Source: Aphanothece saxicola GSE-SYN-MK-01-06B (lineage in GTDB: Bacteria > Cyanobacteriota > Cyanobacteriia > PCC-6307 > Cyanobiaceae). Taken from it: a DNA stretch of 64,000 nucleotides. A model generated the notes under the pieces. It saw nothing but the letters and a program-made list of their open reading frames with translations. It did not search any database and was not told the origin of the DNA. Shown piece by piece: positions 21,901 to 30,656 of this stretch (positions are counted from its first letter, which is position 1; each line of letters opens with the position of its first letter). The stretch is taken from contig JAHHGT010000002.1 in the NCBI GenBank assembly GCA_019359745.1, forward strand, positions 248,001 to 312,000, written 5' to 3'. A program made the translations under genes and the position numbers.

Positions 21901-21935
21901 CTCTTGCTGGTGGTTCCGGCGCGGGCGCGGGGCAT
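18930..21935 (-). CDS. uvrA: Excinuclease ABC subunit A
   Basis: DNA damage sensor of nucleotide excision repair. 1001 residues, slightly longer than the usual 940-970 because of a Ser/Gly/Ala-rich N-terminal extension; a start nearer to residue 30 is possible. Two ABC modules: first Walker A TGVSGSGKSSLAFDT and second VTGVSGSGKSTLV. Zinc-binding cysteine pairs CPQC, CPVHG with CPDC, and CESC with CDVC are present, as are both signature motifs LSGGEAQRIRLATQ and LSGGEAQRVKLATE. Walker B YVLDEPSIGLHQRD and LIDEPTTGLSFYD follow. Confidence 0.97.
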   Translation of the reverse strand: MPRARAGTTSKSAAPGNGTSGETSEAALRTLNGGSLEDVIRVRGARQHNLRNVDLTIPRNRMVVFTGVSGSGKSSLAFDTIFAEGQRRYVESLSAYARQFLGQVDKPDVDAIEGLSPAISIDQKSTSHNPRSTVGTVTEIQDYLRLLYGRAGEPHCPQCSRSIRPQSIDEMVDQILTLPEGTRYQLLAPVVRGKKGTHVKLLAGLVAEGFARVRINGEVRELADNIELDKNHAHHIEVVVDRLVAREGINERLTDSLRTALKRGEGLALVEVVPKANEPLPEGVERERLYSENFACPVHGAVMEELSPRLFSFNSPYGACPDCHGIGHLRKFTVERVVPDPSLPVYAAIAPWSDKENSYYFSLLFSVGEAFGFELKTPWNQLSEEQRQVLLQGSQEPIAIKADSRYRKSEGYVRPFEGILPILERQLRDASGESVRQKLEKYLELVPCESCHGLRLRPEALAVRVGPYAIHELTSVSVAVTLERIEALMGVGASEGAEPLLSSRQIQIGDLVLREIRMRLRFLLDVGLDYLSLDRPAMTLSGGEAQRIRLATQIGAGLTGVLYVLDEPSIGLHQRDNDRLLATLTKLRDLGNTLIVVEHDEDTIRAADYLVDIGPGAGVHGGHIVAEGSLDDLLNAEDSLTGAYLSGRLSIPTPAERRDAGSRRLTLSNCTRNNLQGIDVEIPLGRLVCVTGVSGSGKSTLVNELLHPALENRLGLKVPFPSGLEELRGIKAIDKVIVIDQSPIGRTPRSNPATYTGAFDPIRQVFAATVEAKARGYQVGQFSFNVKGGRCESCSGQGVNVIEMNFLPDVYVQCDVCKGARYNRETLQVTFRGHTIADVLEMTVEQAAEVFAAIPQAGDRLSTLVDVGLGYIKLGQPAPTLSGGEAQRVKLATELSRRATGKTLYLIDEPTTGLSFYDVHKLMDVMQRLVDKGNSILVIEHNLDVIRCADWLIDLGPEGGDKGGHIVAIGTPESVADNAASHTGRYLRHVLEQHPPIPLAA

Positions 21936-21986
21936 AAGGGGTGATCGGCAGCCGATGAGTCTACGGGGGTCAGCCCTGGGACAGGC

Positions 21987-22922
21987 TCAGGCCAGGGCCG
22001 GCAGCGGTGCGGCTTTGGCGCAGAGCTCCTGGCTCACATCCCAGAGGCGCCGGCACTGGTCGGTGTCGAGGGCGGCCGGGGCGATGCGCACCTCGGTGGG
22101 CCAACCCCGCATGCCGCCCCACTGGTCGGGGCCGTAGTGGCCGCCGGGCTTGGCCCCAGGGGCGGTGGCGGCGAACAACTGGGGCAGGGCCCCCATGGCG
22201 GCGCTCTGGAACAGGGGATCCATCAACCGGTAGGCGATGGGCTCGAGGCGGGAGCCGGTGGCGGCGATGGAGGCGGGCTGGAGGTTGGTGCGGGCGACGC
22301 CGGGGTGGGCGGCCAGGGAGAGGACCGGGCTGCCCTGCTCGGCGAGGCGGCGCTGCAGCTCCAGGGCGAACATCACGTTGGCCAGCTTGCTCTGGCCGTA
22401 GGCGCCCCAGCGGTCGTAGCGGCGCTCACTCTGGAGATCGTCGAAGGCGATGCGACCGAAGTACTGGGCCCCGGAGGTGACGGTGACCACCCGGGCACCG
22501 GGCCGGTCGCGCAGCAGGGGCAGCAGGGCGAGGCTGAGGGCGAAGTGACCCAGGTGGTTGGTGCCGAACTGCAGTTCGAAGCCCTGGCGGGTGAGGCGGC
22601 GGGGCGGCGCCATGACGCCGGCATTGTTGATCAGCAGATCGAGGCGCCCGTAGCGCTCAGAGACGGTCGCAGCGACGGCGGCCACGCTGGCCAGGTCGGC
22701 CAGGTCGAGCTGCAGAACGTCGAGGGCGCCGGTGGAGGGCGCGGCGGTGAGCAGCTCCTCGCGGGCCTGCTCCGCCTTCCCCAGCGAACGGCAGGCCAGC
22801 AGCACGGTGGCACCCTTGGCGGCCAGGGCTCTAGCCGTTTCCAGGCCGAGTCCGCTGTTGGCACCGGTGACCAGGGCGATCCGCCCGGACTGGTCAGGGA
22901 TGTCGGCGGCAGTCCAGCGCAT
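21987..22922 (-). CDS. Short-chain dehydrogenase/reductase, retinol/protochlorophyllide-type
   Basis: SDR of 311 residues. Cofactor motif TGANSGLGLETARAL, the structural NNAGVM, the catalytic Ser region VTSGAQYF and the YGQSKLAN catalytic Tyr-Lys pair are all in place. The length and motif variants resemble the light-independent SDRs annotated as protochlorophyllide-reductase-like or retinol-dehydrogenase-like; it is not LPOR itself because the Cys residues typical of POR are not seen. The 3' neighbour is uvrA, 51 bases away. Confidence 0.85.
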   Translation of the reverse strand: MRWTAADIPDQSGRIALVTGANSGLGLETARALAAKGATVLLACRSLGKAEQAREELLTAAPSTGALDVLQLDLADLASVAAVAATVSERYGRLDLLINNAGVMAPPRRLTRQGFELQFGTNHLGHFALSLALLPLLRDRPGARVVTVTSGAQYFGRIAFDDLQSERRYDRWGAYGQSKLANVMFALELQRRLAEQGSPVLSLAAHPGVARTNLQPASIAATGSRLEPIAYRLMDPLFQSAAMGALPQLFAATAPGAKPGGHYGPDQWGGMRGWPTEVRIAPAALDTDQCRRLWDVSQELCAKAAPLPALA

Positions 22923-22981
22923 GGTGATCAGCAGAAGGGCAAAGCGTTGGGGAGAGAGCCATCAGCTTGAGCGGGCCTCCC

Positions 22982-23536
22982 TCAGGAAATCGTAACGGAA
23001 TGTGACGGACCTGGTTTTTCGCGGCGCAGCAGGAAGAAGAACGGCGTCTCCATGCCCTTGAAGTCCATCACCCCCAGCACGCTGTCGTCGTCCACCCGGC
23101 GGAAGACATCGTTGATGGGGAGGTGGTCGTAGACCATCGTGGCGCTGACCACGCCGCGGTAGCCGGTCATCCGCAGTCGGGCGCTGGAGTCGGCGGTGCT
23201 GAACAGGGGCATCAGCAACTGGAAGAGGCGACCGGCCAGGGCCGATTTGGGTACGGGGAAACGGTCGCTCAGCCGCAGCCCAGGTCCCAGCGCCTTCGGC
23301 TCCAGGCAGGTCAGGCCGCCGCCAAGGGTGCTGAACACCAGCGGAAACACCGCCTCGGCACTGTCGAAACGCTTGCCATGCCAGTGGTAGGCCTCCAGGG
23401 CGCCGTCCAGGGGGTGGCCGGTGGGGACGCTCTCCCCCGTCCAGGCACCGAGCATGAACGGAATCTCCACGGGCGGGAGCCCGTCGAAGCGGGCGAAGGC
23501 CTCAGCAGTGGTGGCGATGGCAAGGGGAGAACCCAC
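22982..23536 (-). CDS. GXWXG plus DUF4334 domain protein
   Basis: 184 residues starting at a GTG. The GXWXG motif appears as GAWTG near residue 29, followed by a predominantly beta DUF4334-type domain ending in VLGVMDFKGMETPFFFLLRR. Proteins of this architecture are widely found but not functionally characterised. It lies between the SDR and the AraC regulator on the same strand, with 59 and 14 bases between, so the three may form one unit. Confidence 0.75.
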   Translation of the reverse strand: MGSPLAIATTAEAFARFDGLPPVEIPFMLGAWTGESVPTGHPLDGALEAYHWHGKRFDSAEAVFPLVFSTLGGGLTCLEPKALGPGLRLSDRFPVPKSALAGRLFQLLMPLFSTADSSARLRMTGYRGVVSATMVYDHLPINDVFRRVDDDSVLGVMDFKGMETPFFFLLRREKPGPSHSVTIS

Positions 23537-23550
23537 GGCGGGTTCGCGCG

Positions 23551-24318
23551 TCAGAGGTCCATTGTCCGTCGCTGGCGCGTGCGGCGTGGAGATTCCCCCC
23601 AGCAGTGGCCATAGTCCGCCGCGGTGGCGCCGCAGGCCAGCAGTCCGGCGGCCTGCATCAGTTCAGCGACGCTGAGGTGGTCATGGTCGGAGGCCTGCAG
23701 GAGTTGCCGCAGGCGCCGCAGGCGCCGCCGCTTCAGCTCCGCCATCGGTGTGCGACCCAGCTGCTCCAGGAAGCCGTACTGCAGGGTCCGAACGGACAGA
23801 CCCATGGCCAGACTCAGTTCTTCAAGGCTGACGCGGCGGCAGAGGTGGTCCTCCATCCAGCGGCAGGCCTCGGCCACGGTCTGTCGGTGGCGGCTGGCGG
23901 TCAGGCGTTCCCGGCGCCGACCAGGATCGGGAGGATGGCCCCACTGCTGCAGCGCCTCCTCCAGGTCCGCGGCAGCATGCTCGGAGCCTCCGGGTTGCCA
24001 GGCGGCGGCCATGGCCAGCTGCAGCCCTGCTGTGATCAGCCGACGATGAACCGGCCCCTGGTTGAGCAGGGGTGAGGGCGGACCATCCTCTGGCAGGCAG
24101 GCCTCGGGGATCAGGATCGAAAGGCCTGTGATGGTGTCGCTGGTGCAACCCCGCATGGCATCGCCGGGACGGAACAGCAAGGCCATGCCCGGTTCGGCCA
24201 GTCGCTCGATCCCGTTGACCCATTCCTGCGTCAGTCCCTGGAGTGGCAACCAGAGCACCCCATGGCCGGCCTGCTGCCGCTGCAGCTCCACCCGGCCACT
24301 CCCGTGCAGCAGCAGCAC
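23551..24318 (-). CDS. AraC family transcriptional regulator (N-terminus unresolved)
   Basis: Transcription factor with a C-terminal AraC double helix-turn-helix (about 100 residues, VSLEELSLAMGLSVRTLQYGF, then LGRTPMAELKRRRLRR). GTG 24318 gives 255 residues, shorter than the usual 300 or more. The frame remains open upstream to about 24591 and codes for LRTLLRSDDFGAWDSLVAG and RSRLLPGSSPFRA, which look like a genuine AraC-type sensor N-terminus, but that stretch has no ATG, GTG or TTG. Either a CTG start or a frameshift near the beginning is implied. It probably controls the genes next to it. Confidence 0.75.
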   Translation of the reverse strand: MLLLHGSGRVELQRQQAGHGVLWLPLQGLTQEWVNGIERLAEPGMALLFRPGDAMRGCTSDTITGLSILIPEACLPEDGPPSPLLNQGPVHRRLITAGLQLAMAAAWQPGGSEHAAADLEEALQQWGHPPDPGRRRERLTASRHRQTVAEACRWMEDHLCRRVSLEELSLAMGLSVRTLQYGFLEQLGRTPMAELKRRRLRRLRQLLQASDHDHLSVAELMQAAGLLACGATAADYGHCWGESPRRTRQRRTMDL

Positions 24319-24730
24319 CTCAAATTCCGCGACAGCCCCCCAACGGATATGGGCCCTGAAGGGGGATGAACCCGGCAGCAGTCGGCTGCGGTGATGGCCC
24401 AGGGTGCCGGCGACGAGGCTGTCCCAGGCGCCGAAATCGTCGCTGCGCAGAAGCGTGCGCAGGCCCGGTGCCTCCAGGAACTGCAGCGGCGAAAGGACGG
24501 CCAGGGCATGGGTGCGTCTCGTTCCGTTGTACAGCGGCAGGACAAGCGCCGCTGTCGGTATCGGCTGGGCAAGACAGCCGGCACCCTGGGATCATCGGCT
24601 CCAACAGCAAGATTTGCGTTTTTCTTACATTGGGCTTCCAGTCATCCTTGGGATTGATGAACAAGATCCCTGGAGTTTGTTGTCCTTCCGCATCCGATGC
24701 ATAGGCTGGCTGGAGGTGATCATTTCTGGC

Positions 24731-26515
24731 ATGGTCAAGGAAAGGTCGGGCGTTTCGATCTTTGCGCTCGGTGGCCTTTTGAGCCTGGGTGCCCTCGTTG
24801 GCGGCCCTGACCCGGCCAGGGCGGACACCACGCTCTCGATCGGAGCCAATGGTGTTCAGTATCAGATCGACTACGAGTTATTCGTGGCACCGGATTCGCC
24901 CAGAGGCATCGATCCACGCTTGCAGAACACGGGCTGGTGGGGACAGCAGCAAGCGGCCGAAGATACGGCGGCAAGGCTGCAGACACCCCTTGGCGCCGCC
25001 TATGGCTACACACCGCTTCTGCGACTCGGTCAGTGGGATCTCTGCTACTGGAATAGCGTGGCTTCCAATCCCAACTGCATCGGCAGGACGGCTGATCTGC
25101 TGATCCTGAACTATCAGGCCGTGCCGACATCCTCGAACCCGAATGTGAGTGGCGCCGCCTCCAGCATTCTGGCCAATTCGCCCGGTCCCCAGCAGCCGGT
25201 GGCCGCGGGCCTGGGCCAGGGGGTGGCCGGCTATGTCGTCACGGGCCTGGCGGGTCAGCCGACCGTGGTGGGCGCCACCAGCAACGCCGACTTCAATGGT
25301 GTCCTGGCCGCTGTGAACGCCCTGCCCAGCCAGGCGGCCGTCAATCGATCCTTTGAGCAGGTGATCGCCGAGCCCTACGCGAGCCAGATCTCGGTGGGTC
25401 TGGAGACCCTGGAACGTTTCCGCCAGGACGCCCTGGAACTGGCTCTGTCCACCCAGAAGATGTCCTTCGGCCCGGAGAACGGGAGCTGCAGAAAACCGCC
25501 AGCCGCTGAGGGCAACGCCGACAACCCTTCCGCCACCGAGCCGCCCTCCCCTGGATGCTCCTGGCGCGACGGTCACCGCTGGGCCCTGATGCTGGATGCC
25601 TCCAACACCCAGGCGTCCCTGAGGGGAACCGGCGGCCTGGCCTCCCTGGATTATCAGATCTTCCAGTCCACCTATGGCCTGGAGTATCGCCTCTCCCCCG
25701 ATTGGCGCCTGGGTGGCGTCTTCGGCTATGGAACCAGTGGACTGTCCAATTACCAGTTCAGCAACGTGACCATCGATGCGGACACCTATTCAGGTGCCGT
25801 CTACGGCCTGTACACGCCTGGACCAGCCTGGAAGATTGCCGCCCTGGCTGGCTACAGCAGTTTCCAGAACCGATCCAATCGTCCGATCCAGTTCGGGACG
25901 ATCGATCGCACCGCCCAGGCGCGATGGGCTGGCCATGGCCTCAGCCTGGCCTTGACCTCTGAATACGACTGGGTTCTGAACCCAGCCCGGCCAGCCGCCG
26001 GCGAGAACCCCCCGGCCCCCCAGCGCGACGCCATCAGGCTCAAGCCACGGGCCCTGGTGTCCTACGCCAAATACAGCCAGGGGGCCATCAATGAAACCGG
26101 CGCCAACTCCTTAAATCTTGCTGTCAACAGTCACACGGCTGATTCGCTCGTGCTGGGCCTCGGGGGAACCTTGGAAGTGCCGATCAGGCTGTCGAATCAG
26201 TCGCGGCTGATTCCACGCCTCAGCATCGGCTACGAGTACGACGTGATGGGGAATGCCGACGAGGAGCACCAGCTCACGGCCTCCTTCGCCCAGGTTCCAG
26301 AACCCGGATCGCTGACCCTTCTGGGTCAGAACCGGGGCGCCAGTGCCTTGGATGTGGGCCTGAATCTCGAGTTTGAAGCCTCCGAAAGTCTGTCGCTCTA
26401 TGCCGATGTGGGCGGCTCGTTCTGGAGCAATGGCAACGAGATCTCCTACGGCGGTGGTCTGCGCTGGCGATTCGGAGGGGCTCCCGGGGGCGGTGCCCCC
26501 GCCCCAGCCCCCTGA
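24731..26515 (+). CDS. Autotransporter-type outer-membrane beta-barrel protein
   Basis: 594 residues from ATG 24731. An N-terminal signal peptide ends near GGPDPARA, then about 250 residues with two Cys pairs form the exported part. Residues from about 285 on form alternating beta strands with aromatic girdle residues: YGLEYRLSPDWRLGGVFGYG, GLNLEFEASESLSLYADVGG, and the final YGGGLRWRFGG, typical for the 12-stranded autotransporter barrel. The protein ends in a short Pro/Ala tail beyond the barrel, which is unusual because the terminal strand normally ends in an aromatic residue. The passenger is unrecognised. An accessory gene by context. Confidence 0.75.
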   Translation: MVKERSGVSIFALGGLLSLGALVGGPDPARADTTLSIGANGVQYQIDYELFVAPDSPRGIDPRLQNTGWWGQQQAAEDTAARLQTPLGAAYGYTPLLRLGQWDLCYWNSVASNPNCIGRTADLLILNYQAVPTSSNPNVSGAASSILANSPGPQQPVAAGLGQGVAGYVVTGLAGQPTVVGATSNADFNGVLAAVNALPSQAAVNRSFEQVIAEPYASQISVGLETLERFRQDALELALSTQKMSFGPENGSCRKPPAAEGNADNPSATEPPSPGCSWRDGHRWALMLDASNTQASLRGTGGLASLDYQIFQSTYGLEYRLSPDWRLGGVFGYGTSGLSNYQFSNVTIDADTYSGAVYGLYTPGPAWKIAALAGYSSFQNRSNRPIQFGTIDRTAQARWAGHGLSLALTSEYDWVLNPARPAAGENPPAPQRDAIRLKPRALVSYAKYSQGAINETGANSLNLAVNSHTADSLVLGLGGTLEVPIRLSNQSRLIPRLSIGYEYDVMGNADEEHQLTASFAQVPEPGSLTLLGQNRGASALDVGLNLEFEASESLSLYADVGGSFWSNGNEISYGGGLRWRFGGAPGGGAPAPAP

Positions 26516-26587
26516 AGCGGAATGCCGGCGGCACCCGGTCAGCACGGCTCCTAGCCTGAATTGGCCAGGAACGCGCCGTTGCGATCG

Positions 26588-27985
26588 ATGACCCTCCACG
26601 AAAAGCCGGCGACCCGATATTCGCTGGAGGACGATATCTATTCCTCCTCCGATCTATCGGTCACCCTGCCGAAGATCCATTTCCCCAGGAAGGAGCACAA
26701 TCCCCGCGCTGTGTTCGCCGCCATCCGCGACGAGCTGATGCTGGATGGCAATTCCCGCCAGAACCTGGCCACTTTCTGCCAGACCTGGGTGGAGGACGAA
26801 GTGCACGCCCTGATGGATCTGTGCATCGACAAGAACATCGAGGACAAGGACGAATATCCCCAGACCGCGGAGATCGAAGCCCGCTGCGCCCGCATGGTGG
26901 CCGACCTCTGGCACGCCCCCGCGATCGATGGCGCCATCGGCTGCTCCACCACCGGCTCCAGCGAAGCGGCCATGCTCGGGGGCCTGGCGATGAAGCGCCG
27001 CTGGGAGGCCCGGCGCCAGGGGCAGGGGAAGCCCATCGACCGGCCCAACCTGGTGACCGGGCCGGTGCAGATCTGCTGGCACAAGTTCTGCCGCTACTGG
27101 GACATCGAGCACCGCGAAATCCCGATGCAGCCGGATCAGCTGCTGTTGACCCCCGAGGCGGCTCTCCAGTTCTGCGACGAGAACACCATCGGCGTGGTGC
27201 CCACCCTGGGGGTCACTTTCACCGGCCAGTACGAACCGGTCCAGGCCCTGGCGGCTGCCCTCGATGACCTGGAGGCCCGCACCGGCCTCGACATCCCCAT
27301 CCATGTGGACGCGGCCAGCGGCGGTTTCCTGGCTCCCTTCTGCGCCCCCGATCTGGTGTGGGATTTCCGCCTGCCAAGGGTGCGCTCGATCAATGCCTCC
27401 GGCCACAAGTTCGGCCTGGCGCCCCTGGGGGTGGGCTGGGTGCTGTGGCGCCAGACCACCGATCTGCCCGAGGAGATGGTGTTCTGGGTGAATTATCTGG
27501 GCGGCAACATGCGCGACCTCACCCTCAACTTCTCCAGGCCGGGTGGCCAGGTGGTCTGCCAGTACTACAACTTTCTGCGCCTGGGCCGCGAGGGCTACCG
27601 CAAGGTGCATGCCGCCTGTTACGCCACGGCCCAGTACCTGGCCGAGGAAATCGGCCGGCTGGGTCCGTTCGAGATCCTCTACGGCGGTGATGATCAATCG
27701 GGCATCCCCGCCCTCTGCTGGAAAATCCGCGAGGGCAGCGACGTGAACTTCACCCTTTACGCCCTCGCCGACCGCCTGCGGGTGCGCGGCTGGCAGGTGC
27801 CGGCCTACACCCTTCCCGCCCACTGCCAGGACATCACGGTGCAACGCATCCTGGTGCGCCATGGCGTCAGCCGGGACCTGGCCGATCTGCTGCTGGAAAA
27901 CATCCGCCAGTCGCTGGATGGCTTCGCGAGCCACCCCAGCCAGGGCGCCCTCAGCGGCCCGGAACTGTCGGGGTTCCACCACTGA
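26588..27985 (+). CDS. gad: Glutamate decarboxylase
   Basis: PLP-dependent conversion of glutamate to GABA. 465 residues from ATG 26588, the standard length. The PLP lysine is Lys274 in [11 protein letters not shown]; the conserved HVDAASGGF with the pyridine-N binding Asp is at 239-247; [14 protein letters not shown] binds the phosphate. The protein starts [18 protein letters not shown] and ends with a His pair. In cyanobacteria the enzyme can serve the GABA shunt or acid stress. Its last 35 bases overlap the convergent debranching-enzyme gene. Regulation is not visible. Confidence 0.95.
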   Translation: MTLHEKPATRYSLEDDIYSSSDLSVTLPKIHFPRKEHNPRAVFAAIRDELMLDGNSRQNLATFCQTWVEDEVHALMDLCIDKNIEDKDEYPQTAEIEARCARMVADLWHAPAIDGAIGCSTTGSSEAAMLGGLAMKRRWEARRQGQGKPIDRPNLVTGPVQICWHKFCRYWDIEHREIPMQPDQLLLTPEAALQFCDENTIGVVPTLGVTFTGQYEPVQALAAALDDLEARTGLDIPIHVDAASGGFLAPFCAPDLVWDFRLPRVRSINASGHKFGLAPLGVGWVLWRQTTDLPEEMVFWVNYLGGNMRDLTLNFSRPGGQVVCQYYNFLRLGREGYRKVHAACYATAQYLAEEIGRLGPFEILYGGDDQSGIPALCWKIREGSDVNFTLYALADRLRVRGWQVPAYTLPAHCQDITVQRILVRHGVSRDLADLLLENIRQSLDGFASHPSQGALSGPELSGFHH

Positions 27986-29996
27986 TCGCCGTCCAGGCTG
28001 CCAGCACCTGGGCCACCGACCAGGCCTGGGCGATGCAGCCGCGCGGGGCATGGGGGGCGTCGCCGTCGAAGATCTCGCTGAGGCTGCCCAGCCCTGCCGC
28101 GCCCAGGTGATCGGCCATGGGCTCCAGGAACGAGAGCGCCAGGGCCGCATCCCCGTGCAGGCCGAAATGGGCCCGGGCGAAGGGCCCCAGCCACCAGGCC
28201 CACACCGTGCCCTGGTGGTAGGCCCCATCCCGCCGCTGGGCGTCGCCGCCGTAGTGGCCGCAGTAGTCGGGATCGGCCGGATCCAGCGTGCGCAGCCCGT
28301 GGCGCGTCAGCAGCCGCTGGCCGCAGAGCGCCAGCACACTGGCAGCCTGTTCGCGGCTCAGCAGCGGTTCGGGAAGCGAGAGAGCCAGCAGCTGGTTGGG
28401 CCGTAGCCGCTCATCGGGGCAGCCCTGGTCGCCAAGGATGACATCGAAGCAGCAACCCATCCGGGGGTTCCAGAAGCGCTGGAAGCCCGCCGCGGCCCGA
28501 TCCGCCAGGGCCTGCCAGCGGCCCGGATCGGCCCCGGTGAGCCGGGAGAAGCCCGCCATCGAACGCAGGGCGTTGACCCACAGGGCATTCACCTCCACCG
28601 GCTTGCCGTGGCGCGGCGTGATGGCCCGGTCACGGGGCTTGGCATCCATCCAGGTGAGCTGGGTTTCCCCCTCCCCGGCGCCCAGTAGCCCATCGGCCGG
28701 ATCCATGCGGATCCCGAACCAGGTGCCGGTCACGTGCTGGTCCAAGATCGCCTCCAACTGGGGAAAGAGCTCCCGCACCAGGGCGTCGCTGCCGCTGGCC
28801 TGCCGGTGCTCCACCAGCGCCTGAAAGAACCAGAGGGTGGCGTCCACCGTGTTGTAGGCGCGCCGGTCCAGGAGCTGGTCGGCCCGATCGGGGAAGCTGT
28901 TGGGGATCAGCCCGTGGCTGACGCGGGCGGCATAGGTGCGCAGGATGCGCTCGGCCGAGCTGCAGCGGCCCGTCACCAGGGTGAGCCCCGCCAGGCTGAT
29001 CATCGTGTCGCGGCCCCAGTCGTTGAACCAGGGGTAGCCGGCGATCAGCGAGGCCCCCAGCGGGTCGCCAGGGGCGCCGCCCATCGATCGCTCGACCACG
29101 AAGGCATCGGCCGCCAGCACCAGCTGGCGGATCCAGGCGGGTGCCGCCGGCGCCAGGGCGGGCTGGGCGGTCTCCCAGCAACGCAGCAGTGCCTCCTCGT
29201 GGTCACGGCGCTGAGCCAGCGCCCGTTCGCCATCGGTGCCGACGTCCCGGCGGGTGCTGGCCACGACGGTGACGCCCGTGTGTGGATCGTTGAGGGTGAC
29301 GGTGAGGCTGGCCGCCCGCAGGTGCTCAGCCGTGCTCGCCAGGCCCCGCTCAGCTTCCGCCGCCAGGGGCACGCCTTCCACCCAGAGCGGGGGCTCCTCC
29401 AGGCACCAGTGGCCCCGGTCGCTGAGCAGAACGAACGGTGCCGCCGCCCGCGGACGCACCGCCACACCCCTGGCCAGGGGCGCCAGAGTCAGCTCGGGGC
29501 GCTCGCCGCCGTGGGGTGAGCGGTGCTGAACGCAGGCCGTCAGGCGGAGGTCGAGCGGGCCGCCGCGCACCAGCCGGTAGCTCACAAAGGTGGTGTTGGC
29601 CCCCTGGGCCATCCAGATCCGCTTCTCCAGCAGGGTCTCCCCCCAGCCGAAGCGCCAGCGGGGCACGGTGCCTTCGAGAGCAAAGGAGACGATCTGCAGG
29701 GGCCCGCAGCCGCCCGGGTCGCCAGCCACCGCCTCCTGCAGCTGGCTGACCAGCAGGGTGCGCTCCACCGGCGGCGCCTGGGCCGCGATCAGCAGGCCGT
29801 GGTAGCTGCGGCTTGGCGCCCCTGACACCGTGCCCATGGCGTAACCGCCCAGGCCGTTGGTGACCAGCCACTCCCGCTCGGCGGCCAGCCGGGGGTCGCC
29901 GCAGATCTCGGTGCCGAAGCTGATCAGAGCCGATGGACCGGCGCTGCCGTTCCTCAAGGAATCCTGAGCCGAAAGGGTGGAACCAGGCTGAACCAC
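27951..29996 (-). CDS. Glycogen debranching enzyme, amylo-alpha-1,6-glucosidase type
   Basis: 681 residues with an N-terminal GDE_N-type domain ([18 protein letters not shown], residues about 40-250) and a C-terminal (alpha/alpha)6 GDE_C domain. The key motif [18 protein letters not shown] is near residue 315, and [11 protein letters not shown] follows in the second half. This is the archaeal-type enzyme acting on alpha-1,6 branch points of glycogen, different from GlgX. It would act in glycogen breakdown in the dark. Confidence 0.9.
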   Translation of the reverse strand: MVQPGSTLSAQDSLRNGSAGPSALISFGTEICGDPRLAAEREWLVTNGLGGYAMGTVSGAPSRSYHGLLIAAQAPPVERTLLVSQLQEAVAGDPGGCGPLQIVSFALEGTVPRWRFGWGETLLEKRIWMAQGANTTFVSYRLVRGGPLDLRLTACVQHRSPHGGERPELTLAPLARGVAVRPRAAAPFVLLSDRGHWCLEEPPLWVEGVPLAAEAERGLASTAEHLRAASLTVTLNDPHTGVTVVASTRRDVGTDGERALAQRRDHEEALLRCWETAQPALAPAAPAWIRQLVLAADAFVVERSMGGAPGDPLGASLIAGYPWFNDWGRDTMISLAGLTLVTGRCSSAERILRTYAARVSHGLIPNSFPDRADQLLDRRAYNTVDATLWFFQALVEHRQASGSDALVRELFPQLEAILDQHVTGTWFGIRMDPADGLLGAGEGETQLTWMDAKPRDRAITPRHGKPVEVNALWVNALRSMAGFSRLTGADPGRWQALADRAAAGFQRFWNPRMGCCFDVILGDQGCPDERLRPNQLLALSLPEPLLSREQAASVLALCGQRLLTRHGLRTLDPADPDYCGHYGGDAQRRDGAYHQGTVWAWWLGPFARAHFGLHGDAALALSFLEPMADHLGAAGLGSLSEIFDGDAPHAPRGCIAQAWSVAQVLAAWTAISGGTPTVPGR

Positions 29997-30043
29997 CAGG
30001 CGTGCCTACAGTGCTAGCAGCCTGCAAGCAACCGGCTATCCCG

Positions 30044-30265
30044 ATGCGAACGCTCTACCTGCGCAACGTTCCCGATGACGTGGTTGAGCGGCTGGAACGG
30101 CTGGCGGCCGAGGCGGGCCTGCCCCTGAGCTCGTTCGCCGTGAGGGAACTCGCCGAGGCCTCCGAACGGGCGAACGCGGCGGATCTTCTGGCCGCCCTCC
30201 CAAATCTGGGGGTGCCCTCCGACGACATCGTGGCCGCTCTCCATGCGGAGAGGGACGCCAGGTGA
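30044..30265 (+). CDS. Antitoxin of VapBC-type module (FitA-like RHH)
   Basis: 73 residues. The start ATG 30044 gives RTLYLRNVPDDVVERLERLA, a ribbon-helix-helix DNA-binding pattern, followed by LPLSSFAVRELAEASERA as the second helix, like FitA/StbC antitoxins. Its stop overlaps the PIN toxin start by four bases (GTGA), the usual coupling of such modules. The C-terminal tail would bind the toxin and block its active site. Confidence 0.85.
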   Translation: MRTLYLRNVPDDVVERLERLAAEAGLPLSSFAVRELAEASERANAADLLAALPNLGVPSDDIVAALHAERDAR

Positions 30266-30645
30266 TCGTGGCCGATGCCTCCGCCGTGGTGGCGGCCCTC
30301 CTCAACGACGGGCCGGCGCGGCAGAGCCTCTCCTCGCAGCCGGTCCATGCGCCCCATCTGGTGGATGCGGAGGTGATTTCGGTGTTGCGGCGCCTGAACC
30401 TGGCAGGGCGGCTGGATCAGCACCTCGCCGAAGCGATGATCGACGCCCTGTCACAACTCGGGATCCGGCGCCATGGCGGCACCGGACTGTTGTTTCGGAT
30501 CTGGGGTCTGAGGGGAAACCTCACCGCCTATGACGCCACCTACGTGGCACTGGCGGAATCGCTCGGCTGCCCGCTGCTGAGTGCGGATCGAAGACTGGCC
30601 AGGGCGGCAGGACCCTTGTGCGCGATCCACCTGGTCCCTGGATGA
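30262..30645 (+). CDS. VapC-type PIN-domain toxin
   Basis: 127 residues, a PIN-domain ribonuclease. The GTG start overlaps the antitoxin stop. Metal-binding acidic residues are in place: Asp in VADASAVVAALL, Glu in HLVDAEVISVLRR, Asp in LTAYDATYVALAESLG and Asp in LLSADRRLA. This is a complete, likely active set. It sits as a two-gene module between the debranching enzyme and recN, convergent with recN, whose stop is 11 bases away. Confidence 0.88.
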   Translation: MIVADASAVVAALLNDGPARQSLSSQPVHAPHLVDAEVISVLRRLNLAGRLDQHLAEAMIDALSQLGIRRHGGTGLLFRIWGLRGNLTAYDATYVALAESLGCPLLSADRRLARAAGPLCAIHLVPG

Positions 30646-30656
30646 GCCTTGCCGCC

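Noticed and set aside
18801-21944. Very long plus-strand open frame opposite uvrA
   Set aside because: Shadow of uvrA: low-complexity composition and no domain, while uvrA has all motifs.
23536-23551. Terminator between the AraC and DUF4334 genes
   Set aside because: The 14-base gap has no hairpin or T-run; the genes look co-transcribed.
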